Below, piece after piece: positions 44,470 to 55,604 of a DNA stretch of 64,000 nucleotides. The position numbers were made by a program, and so were the translations under genes. Position 1 is the first letter of the stretch; each line of letters opens with the position of its first letter. The notes beneath the pieces are model-generated. The model was not told where the DNA came from. It worked only from the letters and a program-made list of their open reading frames with translations, and made no database searches. Location: assembly GCA_030068145.1 (NCBI GenBank), contig JAPJBO010000578.1, positions 1 through 64,000 on the forward strand, in the 5' to 3' direction. Source of the stretch: Diplonema papillatum (lineage: Eukaryota > Euglenozoa > Diplonemea > Diplonemida > Diplonemidae).

Positions 44470-44966
44470 TAAATGTTTGTTGATTTACCTGTGTTTCGTG
44501 TGGGCTACAGCACATTTACCTCCTTTGATCTATCGCAACTGGCAGTCTCCTCAAGCATTTCCTACAAAGCAGGTGCTTATCAGTGCTCCCGCTAACGAAA
44601 AAGTGCGAGGAATTCCTCAAAAAAAAAAAGAGGCTGGAAAAAAGAGGGTGAATTCCTCATGAGGAATTCCTCACCTTTTTCCCGGTGGTGGTATCGTGCA
44701 GCCAAAGCACTTCATCACGGCCTACTCTCTGCTCGGCGTGATGGGCTGCTGGCTGCAGCAGTGCCACCAGTATGTTGGTCAATATGTTTATTGCGACAAA
44801 CGGTCTTCTCCACCTGGATGTACCGTACTGTTCGCTGGGCCCCCGGGCCCCCAGGGGTGGCCCTAAGCGGCCAGATTGCGGAGTCGTTGCAGAATCTGAC
44901 CAACCCAGGTTTTCGGGTTCCTCACTAAAAGTGAGGTTAGCGGGAGCACTGGTGCTTATACAAAAA
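44470..44966 (+). repeat. SINE-like family A copy split by a hAT-like element
   Basis: Family A sequence to GCAGGTGCTTAT at 44580, then, after the insertion, GTGCTTATACAAAAA. Its A-tail runs into the AAATACTCGAGG start of the next copy, giving a tandem pair. Confidence 0.85.
44581..44951. mobile_element. hAT-like non-autonomous element, 371 bp
   Basis: Ends CAGTGCTCCCGCTAAC / GTTAGCGGGAGCACTG (16 bases perfect), flanked by exact GTGCTTAT duplications (44573-44580, 44952-44959) that belong to the family A tail. Internal GAGGAATTCCTC palindromes near the left end. Confidence 0.9.
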
Positions 44967-45186
44967 ATACTCGAGGGGCTGCCTTGTACTTGCTGCGAAG
45001 GAGGCTAGAGGGGGAGAAACAATACAACTTGCAAAATGGGTCTTTTTTGTTGAACGCTTACGCCCGCCACTAAACCCAGATTCGCCTGTGTTTCGTGTGG
45101 GCTACAGCACATTTACCTCCTTTGATCTTTTGCAGCTGGCAGCCTCCTCAAGTATTTCCTACAAAGCAGGTGCTTATACAAAAATA
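44965..45186 (+). repeat. SINE-like family A, full copy
   Basis: Reference-quality copy from AAATACTCGAGGGGCTGCC to GGTGCTTATACAAAAA. Confidence 0.9.
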
Positions 45187-45794
45187 AGACGCGTCACTGG
45201 ATAACCACGGTTGAAACCGGAAAATGATGAGGGGAGGGACTTGTTTTTCGTTGAACGCTTTGCCCTGGACGTTTGTTTCTCGGTGCAGGGCGCAAGGAAA
45301 CGCCGTGGAAGGCCTGTGACGCGTTCTTATTTCCTCCAACATTGCATGTTGGTAAAAAAAAAAAGCAAATGGAGCACCAGATATCGGCCACTGCCCTCGC
45401 TTCGTAGAGGTGCAGCCTTGGCTGGTGCTTCAAGCCGGGATGTAGTGGAGAGCAGAGGAAAGGCCTGCGAGATGGGCCACAGGATAGGGAGCTCCACGGA
45501 GGGTTTATCCTCTGAAAATGCTCGCTCCACGGAAAAGAGGGGTTGAAGTATGGCTAAAAATAAAGTGGTGTCACCTGAGGGGGTAACATCAGGGCCGCCC
45601 ACGTGATAAGCCGGTCGGTCATTTGACGGGGCGCGGATAGTCGACGAGTGGTTGGTCGACGTGTGGTGGAGGGATTACACGTTCTGTCCCGAGCCGGTGC
45701 TGTGTTCAGCCTCAGAAGCAGACGCTGGAGTGGGAATATAGCGTTGCGAGGCAAGCTGATGAGTATGCGCATCGACTGTCGATGCACGGGGAGG
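45187..45794. other. No gene seen
   Basis: Unassigned sequence; no frame with a recognisable motif. Confidence 0.45.
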
Positions 45795-46262
45795 TCCAAC
45801 GTCAGAACAGTGGGTCTGCAGACGGCTCATTAAACAGGTGGCAATCTCACTGTTCGGCTACGGCACAGGCACGCACATGTTGTGGTGCGGCCGACTCAGC
45901 TGCACGAACTTCCAACCGGATGCAGAGATTTGAAGTGGTGACACATTAACGATCCTGTTGACCGTGTCCACAGGCCCCGGATGATGCAGGCGTCTCTTTT
46001 TGAAGGAAGGGTTGACCCTTGAAGCGCTTTACGCGGGGACACGGTTGACTATCTTGGAAAGCTGCGCTTTCTTCGTGTAGTAGGGTGTCTTGTGGATGTG
46101 CATGGAAAAAACAGGGGAGATCTCATTCTCTTGCATCGGGCCGTACCGATAACCGCAATAGGTCTCCTAGGCTAAAAGCCTCTGGCCGACAGAACAATGT
46201 AGGTAAGGGAAGTCGGCAAACTGGATCCGTAACTTCGGGAAAAGGATTGGCTCTGAGGACAC
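45795..46262 (+). rRNA. Dispersed 18S and 28S fragments
   Basis: 45795-45836 has the 18S stretch GTCTGCAGACGGCTCATTAA; 45930-46262 is 28S (complement of 58240-58560, including GGCCCCGGATGATGCAGGCG). Both are plus-sense, opposite to the functional-looking rDNA unit. Confidence 0.85.
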
Positions 46263-46596
46263 ATTTATTTTCTTCGTGTAGTAGGGTGTCTTGTGGATGT
46301 GTGATTTGTGCGATTCGACCTGTACGCGTTCAGGTTATACCGCTGTTCAATGGTCTGCCACAAAAGGGGTGGAACCACTTCGGAATCACTTCGGAAATGG
46401 GGTAATACGTGCAGGGGGTCCGGGGTGCATCCTAGCCCACCGAAAAGCGACTGTCTGCACCCCTTGTGTTTTGGAGAGTGGAACCACTTCGGAATCCCTT
46501 CGGAAATGGGCCCTGTGTGTGGCTGACCATTCAACGTTCCGTTTTAGCTGTAACATGTATGCTCTCTAAGGAGGTAGTAACTGGCTATCGCAAAAT
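46263..46596. other. No gene seen; GGAACCACTTCGGAATC repeats
   Basis: A second small piece of the 28S stretch TCTTCGTGTAGTAGGGTGTC is at 46272. Two copies of TGGAACCACTTCGGAATC lie at 46371 and 46480. Confidence 0.5.
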
Positions 46597-46815
46597 ACTC
46601 GAGGGACTGCCTTGTGCTCATTTCGAAGGAGGCTAGAGGGGGAGAAAACAATACAACTACAAAATGGGTCTTTTTGTTGAACGCTTACGCCCGCCACTAA
46701 ACCCAGATTTACCTGTGTTTCGTGTGTGGGCTACAGCACATCTACCTTCTTTGATCTATCGCAACTGGCAGTCTCCTTAAGCATTTCCTACAAAGCAGGT
46801 GCTTATACAAAAGAA
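46597..46815 (+). repeat. SINE-like family A, full copy inside rDNA scrap
   Basis: Complete copy. On its right the 28S stretch AAAACAGGGGAGATCGCATT continues (46817-46880), so it lies among rDNA fragments. Confidence 0.85.
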
Positions 46816-46816
46816 A

Positions 46817-46880
46817 ACAGGGGAGATCGCATTCTCTTGCATTGGGCCGTACCGTTAGCCGTAATAGGTCTCCTGAACTG
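46817..46880 (+). rRNA. 28S fragment
   Basis: Short repeat of the stretch at 46110-46170 with some changes. Confidence 0.7.
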
Positions 46881-47179
46881 GGGGAGAAATCGTAGCTCAA
46901 TGTTCAGACAGAACGTCTCACGCGCGCTTGGTACTAGCATCAAGCTTTCTTCGAAGAAGGCTTTTCGTTAACCGCACTGCCCTGAACCCGATTTCTGGAC
47001 GTGGTTTCAGGTGGCGAATTGGCAAGGGATTAGAGGAGTAGATAAAAGGGATAAGGGAGTGCAGCTCTCACCAATAGGGTATGAAACCGTGGGGAACTGA
47101 CCCTTCGTGTTCGTTTTCGACCGACGTCGGCATGGTGTGCGTATGTACACACGAAGTGGAATTTGGAAACCAGCTAACC
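46881..47179. other. No gene seen
   Basis: Unassigned. Confidence 0.4.
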
Positions 47180-50100
47180 ACACGTCTGAGCACTTCGTTC
47201 GAAGATGCCGCACCACCGAACACTAGACTCAGCACATGCGCTCACAACGTGTACTGAAGAGACGAACAAAGCAGTACCCCTGAACACACGACTCACAACA
47301 TGTGCCCACACAACGTGTGAACTGAAGAGACAGAGCATGCCTCATGTCCCACTGTGTTTGGCCCCTCGAGAATCGAACGAGCAGAGTGATGCAACCAGCC
47401 TCAGCCACATGTCTGAGCACTTCGTTTGAAGATGCTGTAGCACTGAACTCAACACACGTGCGCTCACTACTCAACGTGTAGGGCATGTCCCACTGTGTTT
47501 GGCACCGCGAGAATAGAACGAGCAGAGTGGTGCAACCAGCCTCAGTCACATGTCTCAGCACTTCGTTTGAAGATGCTGTATCACTGAACACGACTCAACA
47601 AACGTGCGCTCACTACTCAACGTGTACTGAAGAGACAGGGCATGTCTCACTGTGTTTGGCACCGCGAGAATAGAACGAGCAGAGTGGTGCAACCCCCCCC
47701 CCAGTCACATGTCCGAGCACTTCGTTTGAAGATGCTGTATCACTGAACTCAACACACGTGCGCTCACTACTCAACGTGTAGGGCATGTCCCACTGTGTTT
47801 GGCACCGCGAGAATAGAACGTGCAGAGTGATGCAACCAGCCTCAGTCACATGTCTCAGCACTTCGTTTGAAGATGCTGTATCACTGAACACGACTCAACA
47901 CACGTGCGCTCACTACTCAACGTGTACTGAAGAGACAGGGCATGTCCCACTGTGTTTGGCACCGCGAGAATAGAACGAGCAGAGTGGTGCAACCCCCCCC
48001 CCAGTCACATGTCCGAGCACTTCGTTTGAAGATGCTGTATCACTGAACTCAACACACGTGCGCTCACTACTCAACGTGTAGGGCATGTCCCACTGTGTTT
48101 GGCACCGCGAGAATAGAACGTGCAGAGTGATGCAACCAGCCTCAGTCACATGTCTCAGCACTTCGTTTGAAGATGCTGTATCACTGAACACGACTCAACA
48201 CACGTGCGCTCACTACTCAACGTGTACTGAAGAGACAGGGCATGTCCCACTGTGTTTGGCACCGCGAGAATAGAACGAGCAGAGTGGTGCAACCCCCCCC
48301 CCAGTCACATGTCCGAGCACTTCGTTTGAAGATGCTGTATCACTGAACTCAACACACGTGCGCTCACTACTCAACGTGTAGGGCATGTCCCACTGTGTTT
48401 GGCACCGCGAGAATAGAACGTGCAGAGTGATGCAACCAGCCTCAGTCACATGTCTCAGCACTTCGTTTGAAGATGCTGTATCACTGAACACGACTCAACA
48501 CACGTGCGCTCACTACTCAACGTGTACTGAAGAGACAGGGCATGTCCCACTGTGTTTGGCACCGCGAGAATAGAACGAGCAGAGTGGTGCAACCAGCCTC
48601 AGTCACATGTCTCAGCACTTCGTTTGAAGATGCTGTATCACTGAACACGACTCAACAAACGTGCGCTCACTACTCAACGTGTACTGAAGAGACAGGGCAT
48701 GTCCCACTGTGTTTGGCACCGCGAGAATAGAACGAGCAGAGTGGTGCAACCAGCCTCAGTCACATGTCTCAGCACTTCGTTTGAAGATGCTGTATCACTG
48801 AACACGACTCAACACACGTGCGCTCACTACTCAACGTGTACTGAAGAGACAGGGCATGTCCCACTGTGTTTGGCACCGCGAGAATAGAACGAGCAGAGTG
48901 GTGCAACCCCCCCCCCAGTCACATGTCCGAGCACTTCGTTTGAAGATGCTGTATCACTGAACTCAACACACGTGCGCTCACTACTCAACGTGTAGGGCAT
49001 GTCCCACTGTGTTTGGCACCGCGAGAATAGAACGTGCAGAGTGATGCAACCAGCCTCAGTCACATGTCTCAGCACTTCGTTTGAAGATGCTGTATCACTG
49101 AACACGACTCAACACACGTGCGCTCACTACTCAACGTGTACTGAAGAGACAGGGCATGTCCCACTGTGTTTGGCACCGCGAGAATAGAACGAGCAGAGTG
49201 GTGCAACCCCCCCCCCAGTCACATGTCCGAGCACTTCGTTTGAAGATGCTGTATCACTGAACTCAACACACGTGCGCTCACTACTCAACGTGTAGGGCAT
49301 GTCCCACTGTGTTTGGCACCGCGAGAATAGAACGTGCAGAGTGATGCAACCAGCCTCAGTCACATGTCTCAGCACTTCGTTTGAAGATGCTGTATCACTG
49401 AACACGACTCAACACACGTGCGCTCACTACTCAACGTGTACTGAAGAGACAGGGCATGTCCCACTGTGTTTGGCACCGCGAGAATAGAACGAGCAGAGTG
49501 GTGCAACCAGCCTCAGTCACATGTCTCAGCACTTCGTTTGAAGATGCTGTATCACTGAACACGACTCAACAAACGTGCGCTCACTACTCAACGTGTACTG
49601 AAGAGACAGGGCATGTCCCACTGTGTTTGGCACCGCGAGAATAGAACGAGCAGAGTGGTGCAACCAGCCTCAGTCACATGTCTCAGCACTTCGTTTGAAG
49701 ATGCTGTATCACTGAACACGACTCAACACACGTGCGCTCACTACTCAACGTGTACTGAAGAGACAGGGCATGTCCCACTGTGTTTGGCACCGCGAGAATA
49801 GAACGAGCAGAGTGGTGCAACCCCCCCCCCAGTCACATGTCCGAGCACTTCGTTTGAAGATGCTGTATCACTGAACTCAACACACGTGCGCTCACTACTC
49901 AACGTGTAGGGCATGTCCCACTGTGTTTGGCACCGCGAGAATAGAACGTGCAGAGTGATGCAACCAGCCTCAGTCACATGTCTCAGCACTTCGTTTGAAG
50001 ATGCTGTATCACTGAACACGACTCAACACACGTGCGCTCACTACTCAACGTGTACTGAAGAGACAGGGCATGTCCCACTGTGTTTGGCACCGCGAGAATA

Positions 50101-51240
50101 GAACGAGCAGAGTGGTGCAACCCCCCCCCCAGTCACATGTCCGAGCACTTCGTTTGAAGATGCTGTATCACTGAACTCAACACACGTGCGCTCACTACTC
50201 AACGTGTAGGGCATGTCCCACTGTGTTTGGCACCGCGAGAATAGAACGTGCAGAGTGATGCAACCAGCCTCAGTCACATGTCTCAGCACTTCGTTTGAAG
50301 ATGCTGTATCACTGAACACGACTCAACAAACGTGCGCTCACTACTCAACGTGTACTGAAGAGACAGGGCATGTCCCACTGTGTTTGGCACCGCGAGAATA
50401 GAACGAGCAGAGTGGTGCAACCAGCCTCAGTCACATGTCTCAGCACTTCGTTTGAAGATGCTGTATCACTGAACACGACTCAACAAACGTGCGCTCACTA
50501 CTCAACGTGTACTGAAGAGACAGGGCATGTCCCACTGTGTTTGGCACCGCGAGAATAGAACGAGCAGAGTGATGCAACCAGCCTCAGTCACATGTCTCAG
50601 CACTTCGTTTGAAGATGCTGTATCACTGAACACGACTCAACACACGTGCGCTCACTACTCAACGTGTAGGGCATGTCCCACTGTGTTTGGCACCGCGAGA
50701 ATAGAACGTGCAGAGTGATGCAACCAGCCTCAGTCACATGTCTCAGCACTTCGTTTGAAGATGCTGTATCACTGAACACGACTCAACACACGTGCGCTCA
50801 CTACTCAACGTGTACTGAAGAGACAGGGCATGTCCCACTGTGTTTGGCACCGCGAGAATAGAACGAGCAGAGTGGTGCAACCCCCCCCCCAGTCACATGT
50901 CCGAGCACTTCGTTTGAAGATGCTGTATCACTGAACTCAACACACGTGCGCTCACTACTCAACGTGTAGGGTATGTCCCACTGTGTTTGGCACCGCGAGA
51001 ATAGAACGTGCAGAGTGATGCAACCAGCCTCAGTCACATGTCTCAGCACTTCGTTTGAAGATGCTGTATCACTGGACACACGACTCAACACACGTGCGCT
51101 CACTACTCAACGTGTACTGAAGAGACAGGGCATGTCCCACTGTGTTTGGCACCGCGAGAATAGAACGAGCAGAGTGGTGCAACCCCCCCCCCCCAGTCAC
51201 ATGTCCGAGCACTTCGTTTGAAGATGCTGTATCACTGAAT
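47180..51240. repeat. Satellite with 914-bp higher-order repeat
   Basis: Two related monomers of about 157 and 143 bases, both with CACATGTC(T/C)(C/G)AGCACTTCG, TTTGAAGATGCTGTATCACTG and GGGCATGTCCCACTGTG. They are combined as 300+300+157+157 = 914 bases; this block repeats almost without change from about 47771 to 50400, then becomes irregular. The left end (47180-47470) is diverged. No RNA gene or coding sequence is supported, although short frames recur in every unit. Confidence 0.95.
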
Positions 51241-51345
51241 CCGTCGGGGGCAGGTTCTTCGCCGACGCGGAATCGTAGCAGGCCCGCCGCACGCGTTTGA
51301 ACAACTCGGCAGTCTCCGGCTTCTTCCCGGAAACGTAGTAGATCC
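51240..51345 (-). pseudogene. Glycosyltransferase gene scrap in the satellite
   Basis: About 105 bases close to 51885-51985 of the GT77-like gene, reading KPETAELFKRVRRACYDSAS. It is flanked on both sides by satellite sequence (51195-51239 and 51365-51470). Confidence 0.85.
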
Positions 51346-51509
51346 TCTCGAAGAGACACACGGCAACTGTGTTTGGCCCCGCGAGAATCGAACGAGCAGA
51401 GTGATGCAACCACCTCCAGTCACATGTCCGAGCACTTCGTTTGAAGATGCTGTACCACTGAATCCGAACCAATGGAATCGATCAAGTGCTGGAGGCAGCC
51501 CAGCCCAGA

Positions 51510-52736
51510 CTAGCACGTGTCAGAGTCGCCCTTCCAGAGTCCGTTCTTCGCGAGCTGGCTCTTCTTGGTGGCGATGCCGCCGGGGAGGTGGTTGGCGTGG
51601 TACACGACGAAGTCCTGCGTGTGCTTCGACTTGCCGGCCGGGTACTGGCTCGGCTGCAGGACGCAGTACGCGAGGGTCGCCGGCTGAAGGTTCTTCTTCG
51701 GCTGAGCGTGGCACATGCGGGAGGACGAGAAGATGGCCCCCTGCTGATTGTGCGGCTGGGCGGGCGCCCACGTCTTCGGGACGATCTTGAGCTTCGAGTC
51801 GAACCCGCCGTAGAAGTGCGTCGGGAGCCGGATTTCGTCGTTCAGCGTCCGCTGCAGGGCCCGCTGGTCCCCCGCGCCGTCTGTCGGCGACAGGTTCTTC
51901 GCCGACGCGGACTCGTAGCAGGCCCGCCGCGCGCGTTTGAACAACTCGACAGTCTCCGGCTTCCGCCCGGAAACGTAGTAAAACCCCGAATTGAGCAGAA
52001 AACAAGCCGGGTCTATCGACCGCATGTTCGCCCGATCCACGTCAGGACACGCGGGGTGGTTGGCTTGGTAGTAAAAATCGTACCCCAAGCTCTCCTCGAA
52101 AAACTCCACCGGGTCCTTCTTGAACACGCAGTCCGCGTCGATCATGATCACGTCGGCTCCCGCCTCTAACAGTGCGATGACGGCGTCTAATTTCTGGCAC
52201 CCCATGACGTTGAACCGTTCGCTGTTCAGCTGAATCTGGGTCTCCGTCGTGTCTCCGGGGATGAGGACACTTTTTTCCCGCCCGATGAAGTCGAGGGCTG
52301 GTTCGTCGAAGGAGAAGACCATGAAGTCAAGGCCATGCTTTTCTGCGAAGCACTTCCAGTTGTCGAACATCTCCTTGTACGCGTTGTTGACGACGGTCAC
52401 CATCACGATTTCCGACAGCTCCGGCCGCAGGCTCTTGTCCTTGTACAGCCCGGCCGATTTCCGCCACTTCTGCCGGATCTCCTTCTCGAACGGGCTGACC
52501 ACCTCTTTGTCCACGGCGCCGCGCCCCCGGGGATTCGGCGGCGGCCTGGGCTTGGTTGCTCTCGAAACAAGCGGCTGGGGGGCTGCGAGCTCCTCGCCGG
52601 CGGCAGACGCGGCAGACGCGGCGGACCTCTCCCTCCCCACCGGCCCCTCCGAGCTTCCACGGTTCGAAGCCAGCGTGAAGCCGAGGAGCACCACCGTGAT
52701 GATCGAGAGCAGGATCCTCCGGGCGGTGTTACCCAT
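51510..52736 (-). CDS. GT77-like nucleotide-diphospho-sugar transferase, type II Golgi protein
   Basis: A complete single-exon gene of 408 codons. A short basic cytosolic end (MGNTARR) and a membrane anchor (ILLSIITVVLLGF, residues 8-20) mark a type II Golgi enzyme, followed by a Ser/Ala/Pro-rich stem to about residue 80. The catalytic part fits the nucleotide-diphospho-sugar transferase family (PF03407 type): RFNVMGCQKLDAVIALLEAG, then the metal-binding DxD as IMIDADCVF (D200, D202), LLNSGFYYVSGRKPET and DQRALQRTLND. The family transfers pentoses or galactose to glycans in plants and algae; donor and acceptor here are unknown. The start at 52736 is followed at once by the anchor, which supports it. 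A fragment of this gene sits 165 bases downstream in the satellite. Confidence 0.85.
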   Translation of the reverse strand: MGNTARRILLSIITVVLLGFTLASNRGSSEGPVGRERSAASAASAAGEELAAPQPLVSRATKPRPPPNPRGRGAVDKEVVSPFEKEIRQKWRKSAGLYKDKSLRPELSEIVMVTVVNNAYKEMFDNWKCFAEKHGLDFMVFSFDEPALDFIGREKSVLIPGDTTETQIQLNSERFNVMGCQKLDAVIALLEAGADVIMIDADCVFKKDPVEFFEESLGYDFYYQANHPACPDVDRANMRSIDPACFLLNSGFYYVSGRKPETVELFKRARRACYESASAKNLSPTDGAGDQRALQRTLNDEIRLPTHFYGGFDSKLKIVPKTWAPAQPHNQQGAIFSSSRMCHAQPKKNLQPATLAYCVLQPSQYPAGKSKHTQDFVVYHANHLPGGIATKKSQLAKNGLWKGDSDTC

Positions 52737-52764
52737 TGTGTGCGTCGTTTGGTTTCGTGTTTTT

Positions 52765-53040
52765 TTTTTTTGTGTTTCCGACGATCCCGTGGGACGTACG
52801 GATTGGTGTCTTTCGACCTTTGTTTGTTTGTGAGGTTCAGCTTGGTGCGTGTGGTCGGTGGGCGGGGGGGTTGGTTAGGAAGCTCTACTGTATCGGGCTA
52901 GACTTTAATTCATGCTTGAGCCAGGATGCCCACTCCGCAGCCTTTCCGCTGGGCTCTTGGTAGCTGATCCGCTCGCATACACTTTTCATTACAGTGGCGT
53001 TGCGCGCTGCGAAGTCGTCCATGATTTGCCAGTACTTTTT
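52765..53040 (-). pseudogene. GH5-linked 3' end copy with poly(A)
   Basis: Minus-strand order: A-run and AG, TACTGGCAAATCATGGACGA, terminal exon (FAARNATVMKSVCERISYQE) to stop near 52858, family C tail, GGAAACAC and 11 A. Compared with 53949-54362 it lacks the GH5 catalytic portion between MDD and FAARN. Its A-run stops 20-odd bases from the GT77-like start codon. Confidence 0.7.
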
Positions 53041-53135
53041 TTTTTTTTTTTTTAGCCACATGCAGGGATTTATATAGCTTTTGCTCCTCTGAAGAAAAGT
53101 CCTTTTTTCCCCTCGGGGTCCTGTCCCGGATCCAA
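53041..53135. other. No gene seen
   Basis: T-run then unassigned sequence. Confidence 0.4.
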
Positions 53136-53335
53136 ATTTAATTAGAATTGGTAGTCAACGTTCAATTTTGAATCCAAATTTAATTAGAATTGGTAGTCAA
53201 CGTCCAATTTCCGATCTCAAACTTGATTAGAATTGGTAGTCAACGTCCAATTTCCGATCTCAAATTTAATTAGAATTGGTAGTCAACGTTCAATTTCCGA
53301 TCCCAAATTTAATTAGACTTGGTAGTCAACGTCTC
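53136..53335. repeat. 43-bp minisatellite
   Basis: Five units of AAATTTAATTAGAATTGGTA + GTCAACGTTCAATTTCCGATC. Confidence 0.95.
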
Positions 53336-53735
53336 GCCTCCCACCACCCCCTTTGGCCCTCCGCCCCTGGCCCTCTTGCCTCCTCTTTCCCCGCCTCCGT
53401 TTTACTCTTCCTGCCCCCATGGCTTTCGCCATGGCTTTCGCCATGACTTCGCCATGGCTTCGCCATGACTTCGCCATGGCTTCGTCCCTCACCCGGTTGG
53501 TAGTGACCCGGCCCTAGCCCAACCCCCAGCCCAAAATTAAGTCAATTTTTTTTTTTCGCGCTCGCGGTGGCCCCGAGCCCCAGACCCATATATAAATCAC
53601 TGCCACATGCAATGTGTGAGGAAACTGAACCGCTCAAGTAGGACCTTCTGATCATGATCATTTGCCAAATTTGCCACCTGAAACCACGTCCAGGATTTGG
53701 GCTCAGGGTAGTGCGGTCAACGAAAACTCTGATGA
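53336..53735. other. Short CCATGGCTTCG repeats, no gene
   Basis: 53420-53485 repeats GCCATGGCTTTC / GCCATGACTTC. Otherwise unassigned. Confidence 0.5.
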
Positions 53736-53739
53736 TGAC

Positions 53740-53826
53740 AACTAGTGTCAGACTAGCCTACCCGAAGGCAGTTGATTTCTTTAGGCAAGGTTTCTACCGG
53801 CGGAAGTTGTTTGGGTTAGCATTTTT
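53740..53826 (-). repeat. Family D short retroposon
   Basis: TGTCAGACTAGCCTACCCGA copy, minus-sense. Confidence 0.65.
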
Positions 53827-53835
53827 TCCTTTTCG

Positions 53836-54362
53836 TGTTTCCGACGATCCCGAATGGACGTACAGATTGGTGTCTTTCGACCTTTGTTTGTTTGTGAGGT
53901 TCAGCTTAGTGCGTGTGGTCGGTGGGCGGGGGGGTTGGTTAGGAAGCTCTACTGTATCGGGCTAGACTTTAATTCATGCTTGAGCCAGGATGCCCACTCC
54001 GCAGCCTTTCCGCTGGGCTCTTGGTAGCTGATCCGCTCGCATACACTTTTCATTACAGTGGCGTTGCGCGCTGCGAAGTCGTCTATGAAGACGTACATCA
54101 CGTTGAACGCCTTGGCTACAGGGTTCGACGCCGGTTTATCAATCTCTTGGCTCCACGTCGGCGTCCCGACAAGAATCAACCCGTTCGGGTCATTCGCTCT
54201 GATCGTGTTGATGATGCCATCGGCGTACCTCTTCACCGTAGCCCAGTCCACGTAGTTGGGCTCGTTGCAGATCTCATACAGCACATTCGGGTCGTTCTGG
54301 TACTGGTTCGAAACCTCTGCAAAGAAAGCGGACGCGCCGGAGTCGTCCATGATTTGCCAGTA
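53836..54362 (-). pseudogene. GH5 endoglucanase fragment with 3' tail
   Basis: The minus strand reads, after an AG at the end of an A-run, the middle of a GH5 (subfamily 2-like) cellulase: NDPNVLYEICNEPNYVDWAT, with the NEP acid/base glutamate, then TIRANDPNGLILVGTPTWSQ and AFNVMY. The following HFYAG-type segment and the nucleophile glutamate are missing; instead the frame continues as VFIDDFAARNATVMKSVCER to a stop at 53949 and the family C tail. No upstream exons with the N-terminal barrel were found to 64000. It is a fragment, either a broken gene or part of a retrocopy; active enzyme is unlikely. Confidence 0.7.
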
Positions 54363-54364
54363 CT

Positions 54365-54645
54365 TTTTTGTGTTTCCGACGATCCGAATGGACGTACAGA
54401 TTGGTGTCTTTCGACCTTTTGGATGCTTGTGAAGTTCAGCTTAGTGCGTGCTTGTGGTGATCGGTGGGGTTCCCAAAAGAAAATGTTCCGTGTTATCGTA
54501 TCTTCGAGCTAGACTTGATCTCGTGCATTAGCCAAGTGGCCCATTCTGTTGCTTTTCCGCTGGGCTCCTGATAGCGGACTCGCGCGCAAACAGACAGTAT
54601 GACTGCTGTGTTGCGGGCTGCAAATTCATCCAATACTTGTCTGTA
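54365..54645 (-). pseudogene. GH5-linked 3' end copy
   Basis: Terminal exon variant FAARNTAVILSVCARVRYQE, stop near 54500, then family C tail to an A-run that abuts the start of the fragment at 54362. Closest to the copy at 12905-13175. Confidence 0.7.
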
Positions 54646-54659
54646 CGTCCTCACTTTGT

Positions 54660-54766
54660 TTTTTTTTTTTTTTTTTCCCGACGACAACTAGTGTCAGACT
54701 AGCCTACCCGAAGGCAGTTGATTTCTTTAGGCAAGGTTTCTACCGGCGGAAGTTGTTTGGGTTAGC

Positions 54767-54800
<34 letters not shown>
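54660..54800 (-). repeat. Family D short retroposon between A-runs
   Basis: Same element as 53740-53826, with about 20 A on its 3' side and a 30-base A-run on its 5' side (minus sense). Confidence 0.7.
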
Positions 54801-55324
54801 GTAACTGAGGGGAGAAATGCGTGACGCACGACCACAAGCCGGACCAAACTTGTGAGTGTGGGACTGTCCGTTTTTCCGTCGGGACTTACCCACTAAAACT
54901 CAAAACTCAGAGATTCGAGAGATGCAGAGGGTGCTACCCACGGTTCTCACCGTGTACGCGGCGCGATGGAGGGGCCACCCTCCACGCGGGACTTGGCCAG
55001 TCCTTGCGCTGTCTGCCGCAGGGGTGCCCGGTGGCTAGCCGGATCTTGCGTCGGAACCCCTGCGCTCGCTGTGGCGCGGCTTGGCGGTCCCCAATTCCGT
55101 TTTTCTACGGTCGTCGGGGTACCTGGTGATCGTCCAGTCTGGGCGAGTCCGGTTGAACCGGCAGACTGTGGCAAGGGTACGATCACGCCGCTCAACTCAC
55201 TCGGGGAGACACCCTCCACAAGCGACCGGCTTGCGACCGGTCTGGGAAAGTGCCTCGGGTGAGGTTGCTGCTGCACCTGGGTGTTTTGGGCGCTCTTGCT
55301 CAGGCTGGGGTCCTGAGGGCGGGC
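54801..55324. other. No gene seen
   Basis: Unassigned GC-rich sequence; frames open on both strands without a recognised motif. Confidence 0.45.
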
Positions 55325-55402
55325 TTTTTTTTTTTTTTTTTTTTTTGTGTTTCCGACGATCCCGAATGGACGTACAGATTGGTGTCTTTCGACCTTTTTT
55401 TT
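55325..55402 (-). repeat. Family C tail with poly(A)
   Basis: Only the last 50 bases of family C, followed (minus sense) by about 22 A: a strongly 5'-truncated retrocopy. Confidence 0.75.
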
Positions 55403-55604
55403 TTTCGTTTGTGGTCAGGGAAGTAGCTTGAGCTCTGAGCCCCACGTAAAATCCTACCAAATGTTGTACAGAGCACTTTTACAGGGTCCTTGGTGCGTGT
55501 GGAGCTCAGACCGACACTGTGTTGAGGGTGTGGGGTGTTCGGACGAAATGCGTCACGTGCAAGTGGGTTTTGCTCATCGAAGGTAGCGCCACACAGCAAT
55601 AATT

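Noticed and set aside
47205-51221. Recurring 62- and 92-residue proteins
   Set aside because: They recur with the satellite units on both strands, with no start context or protein-like conservation.
47180-51240. tRNA-derived repeats (CGTTCGATTC-like string on the minus strand)
   Set aside because: The arms around the string do not pair as a T-stem and no cloverleaf could be drawn.
54947-55276. Pro/Ser-rich protein upstream of the GH5 fragments
   Set aside because: No GH5 N-terminal motif, open on both strands, no splice context.
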